The notes under the pieces are model-generated. The model was not told the DNA's origin. It did no database searches and saw nothing but the letters and a program-made list of their open reading frames with translations. Both the position numbers and the translations under genes were made by a program. Positions 34,735-43,475 of a DNA stretch of 64,000 nt are shown here, one piece after another. The DNA comes from an uncultured Anaerobutyricum sp. (GTDB lineage: Bacteria; Bacillota; Clostridia; Lachnospirales; Lachnospiraceae), in the NCBI RefSeq assembly GCF_934307085.1, contig NZ_CAKRCF010000006.1, forward strand, positions 1-64,000, written 5' to 3'. Each line of letters opens with the position of its first letter. Position 1 is the first letter of the stretch.

Positions 34735-35700
34735 ATGGCTGGAACTATTTTTATGGTTATTGTAATATTGTTAATTGTGTATATTGTAACATCTTGCGTA
34801 AGAATCGTACCACAGGCACAAGCGTATGTTATTGAGCGACTTGGCGCGTATAATGGAACATGGTCCGTTGGAATGCATTTTAAAGTACCGTTTATTGATC
34901 GTGTTGCAAAGAGGGTTCTTTTAAAAGAGCAGGTTGTAGACTTTGCACCACAGCCGGTTATTACAAAGGATAACGTAACAATGCGTATTGATACTGTTGT
35001 ATATTATCAGATTACAGACCCTAAGTTGTATGCTTATGGTGTAGATAATCCAATTATGGCTATTGAGAATCTGACAGCAACAACGTTACGTAATATTATT
35101 GGTGATTTGGAACTTGACTCTACACTGACATCCCGTGAGACGATTAATACAAAGATGCGTGCGACATTAGATGAAGCAACAGATCCATGGGGAATCAAGG
35201 TTAATCGTGTAGAACTTAAAAATATTATTCCACCAACTGAGATTCAGAATGCGATGGAGAAGCAGATGAAGGCGGAGCGCGAACGTCGTGAAGCTATTCT
35301 TCGAGCAGAAGGTGAAAAGAAGTCATCTATCCTTCGAGCGGAGGGGCATAAAGAGTCTATGATTCTTGAAGCGGAAGCAGAAAAAGAGGCAGCAATTCTT
35401 AATGCAGAAGCGAAGAAAGAAGCAACTATCCGTGAGGCAGAAGGTCAGGCAGAAGCAATTCTTAAGGTGCAAAGAGCTACTGCGGATGGACTTAGAGCTA
35501 TTCGAGAAGCGGGAGCAGATGAAGCTGTTATCAAACTGAAATCTTTAGAGGCATTTGAGAAGGCAGCAGATGGAAAGGCAACAAAGATTATTATTCCTTC
35601 TGAGATTCAGAATCTTGCAGGTCTTGTTACTTCTATTAAAGAGGTAGCAACACAGCCAGAGACAGTGGAAGCAGAAGAAGCAGATACCACCGAGAAGTAA
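34735..35700 (+). CDS. SPFH/Band 7 (stomatin-like) membrane protein
   Basis: 321 residues. One N-terminal membrane span (about 3-23) is followed by the Band 7 domain: RIVPQAQAYVIERLGAYNGT, PFIDRVAKRVLLKEQVVDF, DNVTMRIDTVVYYQITDP. From about residue 175 comes a long helical stretch of repeated AEGEKKSSILRAEG/AEAEKEA type, a probable coiled coil that drives oligomerisation. It belongs to the QmcA/stomatin branch. AACAGGAGG precedes the ATG. It pairs with the NfeD gene 84 bases upstream. Confidence 0.93.
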   Translation: MAGTIFMVIVILLIVYIVTSCVRIVPQAQAYVIERLGAYNGTWSVGMHFKVPFIDRVAKRVLLKEQVVDFAPQPVITKDNVTMRIDTVVYYQITDPKLYAYGVDNPIMAIENLTATTLRNIIGDLELDSTLTSRETINTKMRATLDEATDPWGIKVNRVELKNIIPPTEIQNAMEKQMKAERERREAILRAEGEKKSSILRAEGHKESMILEAEAEKEAAILNAEAKKEATIREAEGQAEAILKVQRATADGLRAIREAGADEAVIKLKSLEAFEKAADGKATKIIIPSEIQNLAGLVTSIKEVATQPETVEAEEADTTEK

Positions 35701-35735
35701 GACAGAAACCGAGAGATATAAAGATACTATCAGAG

Positions 35736-35792
35736 AAATCTCATCAGGAGTTTTGAGTTTGTTCCAGAACTTTGATGGGATTTTCTTCTTTT
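35736..35792 (+). terminator. Probable terminator after the SPFH gene
   Basis: AAATCTCATCAGGAGTT pairs imperfectly with AACTTTGATGGGATTTT, and a T-rich tract (TTTTCTTCTTTTT) follows. Confidence 0.65.
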
Positions 35793-35939
35793 TCACAGTA
35801 GTGTTAGAATATGCGGTTCAGAAGAAGGTCAAGAGGTCTTTTAAAATAGTAGGGATATTAGTTATTAATCGTATCTGATTGATTAGGCTTCGTGGATTAA
35901 GTGATACGAAAAAGATTTTTAGAAAGAAAAATTAGAGCT

Positions 35940-37883
35940 ATGAAAACAATAATGAAGAAATTACTGGCACACTATTGGTTAGTGTATCCGGTATTGATTT
36001 TAAAAATGTTTATATATTACTGGCAGACCAAACGCTTGGATATGTTGAATATTTATGATGTTCCATTATTAAGCCTGCTGTTTTTATTTTGTGTATTTGA
36101 AGTATTTTCTTTTAAAGAGAGCAAGCCCAGACGATATGGCTTCTATATTGCCTATACGTTAATTACATTGATTATGCTGGCAGATGCAGCGTACAGTAGT
36201 TATTTTGGAAAATACGTGTCTGTCAATCAGCTTTACCAAATTACAAGTCTTGGGCAGATTGCGGGAGATGGAGATGTAATTGGGACAAGTGTAAGTCCGT
36301 GGTGTTTGTTAACGCTGATTGATTATCCATTTGTTTTATATTGGTATCGCCTGAGAAACAAAGGGAAAAAAGGAATGCTTGATGAGTTGGCAAAACGCTG
36401 TCCTTCAAAGTTTCATTTTAAAAATATATGGAAAGAAAAAGGTTTTATGGTATATCTGGCTAAGAGTGCGTTTCATATTATTATTTATATTGTGGCGATT
36501 TGTGCATGGTATTACTATGGACTCAATCCACAGAATCTTCGTTGGGTACAGCAGGTGAACCATATTGAATTTTTTACTTATCACACGAATGACGTGGTAG
36601 TAAATGTTATTGGAAAGTTAAAGAGAAGCTCTGTTGATGAGAAGGCGATTCAAAAAAAGATGAAAAGTATTGTGCCAAAGTCATCAGGCACAGCCTATAA
36701 AGGAGTAGCTAAAGGAAAGAATCTGATATTGATTCAGACAGAATCCTTTAATAACTTTGTTATAGGAGCGACTTATAACGGACAGGAATTAACTCCGAAT
36801 CTGAATAAGTTATTGAAAAAGGATACAATTTATTTTAATCATTTTTATTCAACAACAGGTGTGGGAAATACTTGTGATGCAGAATTTTCTGCTTTAAATA
36901 GTCTCTATCCGAATGACATCAGAGAATGCTACCGAATGTATGTGGATAATACATATAATGGGTTGCCGTGGATGTTTCGTGAGAAAGGATACAGTGCGAT
37001 GGCATTTCATGGTTATGTAAAGACATTTTGGAATAGAGACGAGGCATATAAGAATCAGGGATTTGAGCATTATTATTCAGAAGAAGAATTGAAAAAGACA
37101 CAGATTTCTGGATTTGGAATTACAGACAAGGAAGTGTTCCGGCAGGCAGTTGATATTTTAAAAACGAAAAAGCAGCCGTTTTTTAGCTTTATGATTACGC
37201 TTACCAATCATATTCCGTATAAACTTGACCAGTCTTTAGCCAGTCTTAAACTAAAAGACAGTGATGTGGGAAGTACTTTTGGTAATTACCTTCAGACAGT
37301 CAGATACACAGATGAAGCTTTTGGCAAGTTAATAGAATATCTTAAAGAAAATGATATGTATGATAATACAGTAATAGCTATTTACGGTGATCATCAGGGA
37401 ATGAATAAAGAAACACCATCCGTTCACTGGAAGATGACGGACTTTCTCGGAAAAGAATATGATTATGATGAGATGTTGAATGTTCCATTTATTATTCATA
37501 TTCCTGGATTAAACGAAAGTAAGATAGTAGATACTGTTGGCGGCGAAGTCGATATCATGCCTACAATTGCAAATCTTATGGATTTAGATACAAAGCAGCC
37601 ATATGTATTTGGACACGATTTGTTGAATGCAGATGAAGGATTTATCGCACAGATATCGTATGTAGGAGAAGGATCATTTATCACGAGTGATGATAATATG
37701 CTTTTTACAATAGGGAAGGATGGAACAGTGGCAAGCGGGCGATTGATGTCACTTTTAGACGGCAGTCATAAGAATCTTAATGAAAAGCTCTGCCAGAAAT
37801 ATTCCGACAGAGCTCAAAGTCTGATAGATACCTGTAAAGAAGTGTTGGATAATAACCTCATAGCAAATTATATAACTCATTAG
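35940..37883 (+). CDS. LTA synthase family protein (membrane phosphoglycerol transferase/sulfatase fold)
   Basis: 647 residues from ATG 35940; a GTG 39 bases upstream is possible, and neither start has a strong ribosome-binding site. Five N-terminal membrane spans (about 10-200) lead to an extracellular alkaline-phosphatase-superfamily domain. The catalytic threonine is expected in GVGNTCDAEFSALNSLYP, with LILIQTESF upstream and AIYGDHQGM for metal binding. The family polymerises glycerol phosphate onto glycolipid or modifies related envelope polymers. Whether this is the main LTA synthase cannot be told. Its TAG stop is the first codon of a short repeat element. Confidence 0.9.
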   Translation: MKTIMKKLLAHYWLVYPVLILKMFIYYWQTKRLDMLNIYDVPLLSLLFLFCVFEVFSFKESKPRRYGFYIAYTLITLIMLADAAYSSYFGKYVSVNQLYQITSLGQIAGDGDVIGTSVSPWCLLTLIDYPFVLYWYRLRNKGKKGMLDELAKRCPSKFHFKNIWKEKGFMVYLAKSAFHIIIYIVAICAWYYYGLNPQNLRWVQQVNHIEFFTYHTNDVVVNVIGKLKRSSVDEKAIQKKMKSIVPKSSGTAYKGVAKGKNLILIQTESFNNFVIGATYNGQELTPNLNKLLKKDTIYFNHFYSTTGVGNTCDAEFSALNSLYPNDIRECYRMYVDNTYNGLPWMFREKGYSAMAFHGYVKTFWNRDEAYKNQGFEHYYSEEELKKTQISGFGITDKEVFRQAVDILKTKKQPFFSFMITLTNHIPYKLDQSLASLKLKDSDVGSTFGNYLQTVRYTDEAFGKLIEYLKENDMYDNTVIAIYGDHQGMNKETPSVHWKMTDFLGKEYDYDEMLNVPFIIHIPGLNESKIVDTVGGEVDIMPTIANLMDLDTKQPYVFGHDLLNADEGFIAQISYVGEGSFITSDDNMLFTIGKDGTVASGRLMSLLDGSHKNLNEKLCQKYSDRAQSLIDTCKEVLDNNLIANYITH

Positions 37884-37960
37884 AGAATGTTTGAACAGGC
37901 AAAATTGTGCATAAATTGTAGCGTACATCTTGCAGAAAGCATTTTTCAAGCACACTCTAG
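37881..37960 (-). repeat. Short element with TAGAG...CTCTA ends
   Basis: About 80 bp. The left end TAGAGAATGTTTGAACA overlaps the stop codon of the preceding gene; the right end, read in reverse, is TAGAGTGTGCTTGAAAAATG, so the ends are ~17-bp imperfect inverted repeats. The interior matches 29925-29991. This is the most complete copy of the family in the window. Confidence 0.7.
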
Positions 37961-37980
37961 AGTTTAAAATGGCAGAAATA

Positions 37981-38009
37981 TTGACATTATTCTTGACATG
38001 TAGTATAAA
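37981..38009 (+). promoter_or_regulatory. Predicted sigma-A promoter of argF
   Basis: TTGACA at 37981-37986 and TATAAA at 38004-38009 are separated by 17 bases. A second TTGACA lies at 37993. Transcription would start about 60 bases before the argF start codon. Confidence 0.6.
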
Positions 38010-38079
38010 TTTTGTTAATACTTTTACTATGTAAGTAGTAATTATAAGCAGTAATTGCTTTCATTTGGAGGAATAAAAG

Positions 38080-39066
38080 ATGGATTTAAAAGGACGCAGT
38101 TTTTTAACTTTACTTGATTTTAATAAAGATGAGATTCGTTATATGCTGGATTTAGCACATGAATTGAAGGCAAAAAAGAAAAAAGGTATTCTTGGTGAAG
38201 AGCTTAAAGGGAAGAATATTGTTCTTCTCTTTGATAAATCTTCTACAAGAACACGTTGCTCTTTTGAAGTTGCAGCGATGGATGAAGGAGCACATGTAAC
38301 TTATCTTACGAATTCTCATATGAATAAAAAGGAATCTATTGAAGATACGGCTAAGGTTTTCGGAAGAATGTATGATGCGATTGAGTATCGTGGATTTGGA
38401 CAGGATATCGTAGAAGATTTACAGAAGTATTCGGGTGTTCCTGTATGGAATGGTCTGACAGATGTAGACCACCCTACACAGGTTTTAGCAGATTTTCTGA
38501 CAATGGAAGAACATATTGACAAGAAGTTAGATGAGATGAAGCTTACTTTCGTAGGTGATTTATCTGATAATGTAATGTATGCTCTGATGTACGGAAGTGC
38601 GATTATGGGTGTTGATTTTAAAGCGGTAGGCCCAGAAGAGACAGTTTGTGATCCTAAGGTTCTTGAAGTATCACAGGAACTTGCTAAGGAAAGTGGAGCG
38701 ACAATTACTATTTCCCATGATCCAGAAGATGTAAAGGAATCTGATGTTATCTATACAGATATTTGGGTAAGTATGGGTGAGTCTGAAGATTTATATCCGG
38801 TACGTGTAAAAGCGTTATCTCCATATAAAGTTACAGCTAAAATGATGAAGGATACAGGCAATGATAAGTGTCTGTTTATGCATTGTCTGCCTTCTTATCA
38901 TGATTTTGAGACGAGTGTTGCAAAAGATATGAGGGATCGTCTGGGACTTGATATCAGAGAAGTAGAAGATGAGGTATTCCGTTCTGAAAATTCTGTCGTA
39001 TTTGATGAAGCAGAGAACAGAATGCATACGATTAAAGCGGTAATGGTGGCAACTCTCGGAAGATAG
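38080..39066 (+). CDS. argF: Ornithine carbamoyltransferase
   Basis: 328 residues. It forms citrulline from ornithine and carbamoyl phosphate. FDKSSTRTRCSFEVAA binds carbamoyl phosphate, HPTQVLADFLTMEEH and FMHCLPSYHD (usual HCLPAFH) follow, and the YTDIWVSMGES segment binds ornithine. TTTGGAGGAA precedes the ATG. No other arginine gene is beside it; biosynthetic or catabolic use cannot be told. Confidence 0.95.
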   Translation: MDLKGRSFLTLLDFNKDEIRYMLDLAHELKAKKKKGILGEELKGKNIVLLFDKSSTRTRCSFEVAAMDEGAHVTYLTNSHMNKKESIEDTAKVFGRMYDAIEYRGFGQDIVEDLQKYSGVPVWNGLTDVDHPTQVLADFLTMEEHIDKKLDEMKLTFVGDLSDNVMYALMYGSAIMGVDFKAVGPEETVCDPKVLEVSQELAKESGATITISHDPEDVKESDVIYTDIWVSMGESEDLYPVRVKALSPYKVTAKMMKDTGNDKCLFMHCLPSYHDFETSVAKDMRDRLGLDIREVEDEVFRSENSVVFDEAENRMHTIKAVMVATLGR

Positions 39067-39090
39067 TTCATCCAGAAAGACGGTTTAATA

Positions 39091-40071
39091 ATGAAAGAAA
39101 AGATATTAGAATTTCTAAAGCAGCAGGACGGATTTATTTCTGGTCAGCGTATTTGTGATGAGCTGGGAGTTTCAAGAACTGCTGTATGGAAATATATGAA
39201 CAGTCTGAAAAAAGAGGGATATGAGATTGAGTCGGTAACCCGTAAGGGTTACCGGCTTTTACAAAGTCCTGATTTGCTTACAAGAGAAGCATTGCTTTCC
39301 AGTATACCTGAAGGTGTTATACAGGGGGAACTTTGCTGTTTTGAAAGCATTGATTCTACCAATGAAGAGGCAAAGCGCCGAGGAGAAATGGGTGCGGCAG
39401 ATGGAAGTGTTTATGTTGCAGATACTCAGACAAGTGGCAAGGGACGCCGGGGAAGAAATTGGCTGTCTCCTGCTGGCGAAGATATTTTTTTCACAATATT
39501 GTTGCGTCCGGAGCTTCCGTTAGATTGTGTATCGATGCTTACTTTAGTAGCGGCGTCAGCAGTAGCAGAGGGAATAGATAAGGTTACAGGACAAAATAGT
39601 CAGATTAAGTGGCCTAATGATATTGTGCTTAATCGGAAAAAGGTATGTGGTATTCTGACAGAAATGAACATGGAAATAGATAGCATTGCCTATGTTGTTG
39701 TTGGTATTGGAATTAATGTAAACAGAATGGAATTTAGAGAGGATATTGCGGATATGGCAACTTCTCTTAAAAAGGAAAGTGGTCATGCGATAGAGAGGGC
39801 TACTTTGCTTTCAGAAATTTTGTCAGCTTTTTTCAGAGATTATAAACTGTTTTTAGAAAAGCAGGATTTATCACCGTTTTTAGAAAGTTATAATCAGAAG
39901 CTTGTGAATGTAGGACGGGAAGTAAAGGTTATAAAAAAGGGTGAGGAAATAATTCGTACAGCTATTGGAATTAACGACAGGGGAGAGCTGATCGTTCAAG
40001 ATGCAGAGGGAAATATAGAGCATATTTTTTCTGGAGAGGTATCTGTCCGTGGCATTTACGGATATGTATAG
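39091..40071 (+). CDS. birA: Biotin--[acetyl-CoA-carboxylase] ligase / biotin repressor
   Basis: 326 residues. An N-terminal winged helix (ISGQRICDELGVSRTAVWKYM, 17-37) gives DNA binding; the catalytic domain has DTQTSGKGRRGRNWLSP (biotin and ATP), KWPNDIVLNRKKVCGIL and a C-terminal SH3-like tail ending GEVSVRGIYGYV. It activates biotin, attaches it to carboxylases and represses biotin genes. It starts 24 bases after argF and precedes a conserved small gene and coaX. Confidence 0.95.
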   Translation: MKEKILEFLKQQDGFISGQRICDELGVSRTAVWKYMNSLKKEGYEIESVTRKGYRLLQSPDLLTREALLSSIPEGVIQGELCCFESIDSTNEEAKRRGEMGAADGSVYVADTQTSGKGRRGRNWLSPAGEDIFFTILLRPELPLDCVSMLTLVAASAVAEGIDKVTGQNSQIKWPNDIVLNRKKVCGILTEMNMEIDSIAYVVVGIGINVNRMEFREDIADMATSLKKESGHAIERATLLSEILSAFFRDYKLFLEKQDLSPFLESYNQKLVNVGREVKVIKKGEEIIRTAIGINDRGELIVQDAEGNIEHIFSGEVSVRGIYGYV

Positions 40072-40083
40072 GAGGCCATTATT

Positions 40084-40428
40084 ATGTTTGATGATAAAGT
40101 AATATTATGTGGTTCAAGCAGTTATGAAAAGATTTTTTACTTTAATCCGGAGTTTGATTCACTTCCAAAGCAGATAAAAGATGAACTCCAGATTATGTGT
40201 GTTCTTTTTACAGAAGATGTAGGGGGAATCCTCAGATTAGAATTTGATGAAAAAGGAAATCTTAATCTTACTGTGGAATCAAAAGAAGATGATTTCTTCT
40301 TTGACGAAATAGGAAGTGTTCTTAAGATAAAACAGCTTCGCGCAGAAAAGAGAGAGCTTCTGGAAAATATGGAAACATATTTCAGAGTATTTTTCTTACA
40401 GGAGGGACAAGATGTTACTAGCAATTGA
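40084..40428 (+). CDS. Small conserved protein, DUF6145-like
   Basis: 114 residues, no membrane span or signal. [23 protein letters not shown], then [22 protein letters not shown], resembles the DUF6145 family that I recall from Lachnospiraceae next to birA/coaX; the label is from memory. The function is unknown. It starts 12 bases after birA, has a GGAGG site overlapping the end of birA, and its last 17 bases overlap coaX, so translation of the three is likely coupled. Confidence 0.65.
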   Translation: MFDDKVILCGSSSYEKIFYFNPEFDSLPKQIKDELQIMCVLFTEDVGGILRLEFDEKGNLNLTVESKEDDFFFDEIGSVLKIKQLRAEKRELLENMETYFRVFFLQEGQDVTSN

Positions 40429-41185
40429 TATTGGAAATACAGATTTTACGATAGGAATCTTTCAGGGAAAAAAACTATGTGATACCTTTCGAATGAGAAC
40501 GAAGGTTAACCGTACATCAGATGAATATGGTGTGTTCATATTAAATACTCTCCAGTATAAAGGATATGATACAAAAGATGTGGAAGATGTAATTATCGCA
40601 TCTGTTGTTCCTGCTGTTATGCATTCTTTTAACAGTGCCATTATTAAATATTTTGGTCTGACGCCGATTGTTGTAGGGCCGGGAATCCGCACAGGAATCC
40701 GTATTGCCACAACGAATCCAAAAGAAACAGGAGCAGACCGTATTGTGGACGCTGTTGCAGGATATGAGCTTTATGGCGGTCCGGTTATCGTTGTTGATTT
40801 TGGAACGGCAACAACATATGATTTGGTTACAGGAGATGGAAGATTTGTCGGAGGAGTAACTTCTCCAGGAATTCGTACTTCTGCGAACGCTCTCTGGCAG
40901 CAGGCAGCAAAGCTTCCGGAAATCGAAATCAGAAAACCGCAGTATATTCTTGCAAAAGATACAGTAACGAGTATGCAGGGCGGTCTTGTTTATGGTTATA
41001 TCGGACAGACAGAATATATTATTCGTAAGATGAAGGAAGAAAGCGGATTAGGAAAGATTAATGTAGTAGCTACAGGTGGTCTTGGAAAAATGATCGCACA
41101 GGAAACAAGTTTTATTAATTACTATGATGCAAACCTTACCTTAAAAGGATTGCAGATTATTTATGATAAGCAGAAGCAGGATTAA
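40412..41185 (+). CDS. coaX: Type III pantothenate kinase
   Basis: 257 residues. It phosphorylates pantothenate for coenzyme [18 protein letters not shown] (phosphate 1), [31 protein letters not shown] and [19 protein letters not shown] are type III signatures. CAGGAGGGAC precedes the ATG inside the upstream gene. It is followed immediately by dus. Confidence 0.95.
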   Translation: MLLAIDIGNTDFTIGIFQGKKLCDTFRMRTKVNRTSDEYGVFILNTLQYKGYDTKDVEDVIIASVVPAVMHSFNSAIIKYFGLTPIVVGPGIRTGIRIATTNPKETGADRIVDAVAGYELYGGPVIVVDFGTATTYDLVTGDGRFVGGVTSPGIRTSANALWQQAAKLPEIEIRKPQYILAKDTVTSMQGGLVYGYIGQTEYIIRKMKEESGLGKINVVATGGLGKMIAQETSFINYYDANLTLKGLQIIYDKQKQD

Positions 41186-42139
41186 ATGATGACCGTTAAA
41201 GAAATATATGGAACAAATTTTCCGGTGATTCTTGCACCGATGGCAGGAATTACAGACTTGCCGTTTCGTATTCTCTGTAAGGAGCAGGGAGCAGATGTCA
41301 TGGTCACAGAGATGATTAGTGCCAAAGCTCTTTTTTATGGAAATAAAAATACACTGCCCCTCATGCAGATTGAAGAGGAAGAAAAGCCAATTGGAGTACA
41401 GATTTTTGGTTCAGAACCGGAATTAATGGGTGCGATGGCTCATAAGATTGAAGATAAGGGATTTTCTTATATTGATATTAACATGGGATGTCCTGTACCT
41501 AAGATTGTAAATAATAAAGAAGGTTCTGCATTAATGTTAAATCCGGAACTTGCCGGAAAAATTGTAAAAGAGGTTTCTAAAGCAGTGAGTTTACCTGTTA
41601 CTGTAAAGTTTAGAAAAGGATTTGATGATGATCACATCAACGCACCAGAATTTGCTCAAATTATGGAAGAAAATGGTGCAGCGGCAGTCGCCATTCATGG
41701 AAGGACAAGAGTCCAGTACTATACAGGACAGGCGGATTGGGACATCATTCGTGATGTGAAAAATGCAGTCTCTATTCCGGTTATCGGTAACGGTGACATT
41801 TTTAAAGGGGAAGATGCTGTAAAGATGCGGGACTATACCGGCTGTGACGGGATCATGATTGCCAGAGGTGCAAAGGGAAATCCGTGGATTTTTCGGGAAG
41901 TGAAAGCAGCACTTTCCGGGCAGCCAATCCCAGAACGTCCGACAGAGGAAGAAGTGATTTCCATGCTTCTTCGTCATGCACAGTTAAGCGTCCAGTATAA
42001 AGGTGAAAAAATGGGAATCCGCGAGATGCGAAAGCACACAGCATGGTATACCACAGGGATGCATGGTTCCTCAGCTCTTCGCAACAAAGTTAATCAGGTA
42101 GAGACTTTTGACGCATTGAAGGAACTGCTGATGCGTTGA
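41186..42139 (+). CDS. dusB: tRNA-dihydrouridine synthase (DusB type)
   Basis: 317 residues. An FMN enzyme that reduces uridines in tRNA. VILAPMAGITDLPFRILCKE, the catalytic cysteine in INMGCPVPKIVNNKEGSALM, AVAIHGRTRVQYYTGQADW and GNGDIF are diagnostic. It starts on the base after the coaX stop (ATGATG) and precedes greA, a gene order often seen in Firmicutes. Confidence 0.94.
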   Translation: MMTVKEIYGTNFPVILAPMAGITDLPFRILCKEQGADVMVTEMISAKALFYGNKNTLPLMQIEEEEKPIGVQIFGSEPELMGAMAHKIEDKGFSYIDINMGCPVPKIVNNKEGSALMLNPELAGKIVKEVSKAVSLPVTVKFRKGFDDDHINAPEFAQIMEENGAAAVAIHGRTRVQYYTGQADWDIIRDVKNAVSIPVIGNGDIFKGEDAVKMRDYTGCDGIMIARGAKGNPWIFREVKAALSGQPIPERPTEEEVISMLLRHAQLSVQYKGEKMGIREMRKHTAWYTTGMHGSSALRNKVNQVETFDALKELLMR

Positions 42140-42201
42140 CAACGAAAATTTTTTGGATTATAATGGTGCTTTAAGTGAAGCAGAAAAGAAAGGTGTAGAT
42201 T

Positions 42202-42684
42202 ATGGTGGAAGCAAAAAAACATATCCTTACAAGTCAGGGAATGCAGGCATTAGAAGATGAGCTGCAGGATCTCAAAGTAGTTAAAAGAAAAGAAATCGCA
42301 CAGAAGATAAAAGAAGCCAGAGAACAGGGTGATTTATCCGAGAATGCAGAGTACGATGCAGCCAAAGATGAGCAGCGTTCTATGGAAGCAAGAATCGAAG
42401 AACTTGAGAAAATCATTAAGAATGCAGAAGTTATTGATGAGTCCGCTTACGATAAAGATACAGTAAGTATTGGAAGTACAGTTAAGTTCTACGATGAAGA
42501 ATTTGATGAAGAACTTGAATACCGTATCGTTGGTTCTACGGAATCAGATATTCTTAAAGGTCTTATTTCTAACGAATCTCCATTAGGAAAAGCTTTGATC
42601 GGTTCTAAGATCGGTGAGACAGTTCAGGTAGAAAGTCCAGACGGATTTTCAAGATACAAAATTCTCGGAATTTCCAGAGAATAA
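42202..42684 (+). CDS. greA: Transcription elongation factor GreA
   Basis: 160 residues. It rescues backtracked RNA polymerase by stimulating transcript cleavage. The N-terminal coiled coil carries the acidic tip in REQGDLSENAEYDAAKDEQ; the C-terminal FKBP-like domain ends SPLGKALIGSKIGETV...SPDGFSRYKI. The stop codon is followed within six bases by the arm of a giant palindrome. Confidence 0.96.
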   Translation: MVEAKKHILTSQGMQALEDELQDLKVVKRKEIAQKIKEAREQGDLSENAEYDAAKDEQRSMEARIEELEKIIKNAEVIDESAYDKDTVSIGSTVKFYDEEFDEELEYRIVGSTESDILKGLISNESPLGKALIGSKIGETVQVESPDGFSRYKILGISRE

Positions 42685-42687
42685 GGA

Positions 42688-42984
42688 AATCTAATTTGTC
42701 GAGCTGGTAACAGATGCTGTTGTGAAGGGGTTTGTGACCGGATTGCATCGATGACTTCTAAAAGAGGGATTATTATAAGGTTATATTTTGTTCCGTTGTG
42801 CCTGATAGGACAACCTTGCTCGAAAACGAGCTCGCAAGGTTACAGTCAAAACTCCACAGCACAAAGTCACAAAATATAACCTTATAATAATCCCTTTTTT
42901 TAGTCTCTCTTTTCAGTATTACTTTTGGCAATCCGGCTACTTATTTTTTACCAGCGGGTCTGTTTAGCTCGACAAATTAGAATT
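42688..42984 (+). repeat. Giant palindrome with conserved core, copy C
   Basis: About 297 bp between greA and the next gene. From outside in: TCTAATTTGTCGAGCT (42690-42705) pairs exactly with 42966-42981; CCGGATTGC (42738-42746) with 42928-42936; a perfect 26-bp arm 42766-42791 with 42869-42894; then the core (42791-42868) TTCCGTTGTGC...CCACAGCACAAAGTC with apical stem AACCTTGC (42812-42819) / GCAAGGTT (42834-42841) and loop around CTCGAAAACGAGCTCG. The core matches copies A and B; the arms do not. A T-run (TTTTTTTAG) follows the 26-bp arm, so it may also terminate transcription. Confidence 0.8.
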
Positions 42985-43071
42985 TATCTCATTTATCATT
43001 GTAATTGGAAGAAAGTTCATGTTATACTAAAAAAGATTAGAAACATTTTATATAGAAATTGAGGAACAGCT

Positions 43072-43473
43072 ATGATTGATCCGAAAAAAGTCAGACTAAT
43101 GACGAAACTGGCAGTTTATGAAGAAGGATCGGGTAAAAACGACCTGAAAATTAATTGCTATACGAAAAAAACATATGTAAATATCAAACAATTAGAGAGT
43201 ATTATTGCGGTTACATTAGCCTATATACTAGGAATTTTACTTTATTGTTTTGGGATTTATACAGATATTATCTCACAGGGATTAAGTTTTCCATATAAGA
43301 AATATTTGCTTCGTGCAATAGTCCTTTATGTTTTTATTCTTATTATTGATTTTGTATTTACTCGAAGATATTATAACAGAGTTTACGAGAAGATGAGAGA
43401 AAATATAAAACAGTACGATCATAATTTGTACCGTTTACAAAAATATATTCAAAAAGAAGAGGACGAAGCATAA
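43072..43473 (+). CDS. Hypothetical small membrane protein upstream of c-di-AMP genes
   Basis: 133 residues, no recognised family. A polar N-terminus (1-38) is followed by two membrane spans (about 42-64 and 80-97) and a charged, helical C-terminal tail (YNRVYEKMRENIKQYDHNLY on). It ends two bases before the next membrane gene and three genes before cdaR, forming an apparent four-gene unit. Confidence 0.75.
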   Translation: MIDPKKVRLMTKLAVYEEGSGKNDLKINCYTKKTYVNIKQLESIIAVTLAYILGILLYCFGIYTDIISQGLSFPYKKYLLRAIVLYVFILIIDFVFTRRYYNRVYEKMRENIKQYDHNLYRLQKYIQKEEDEA

Positions 43474-43475
43474 TT

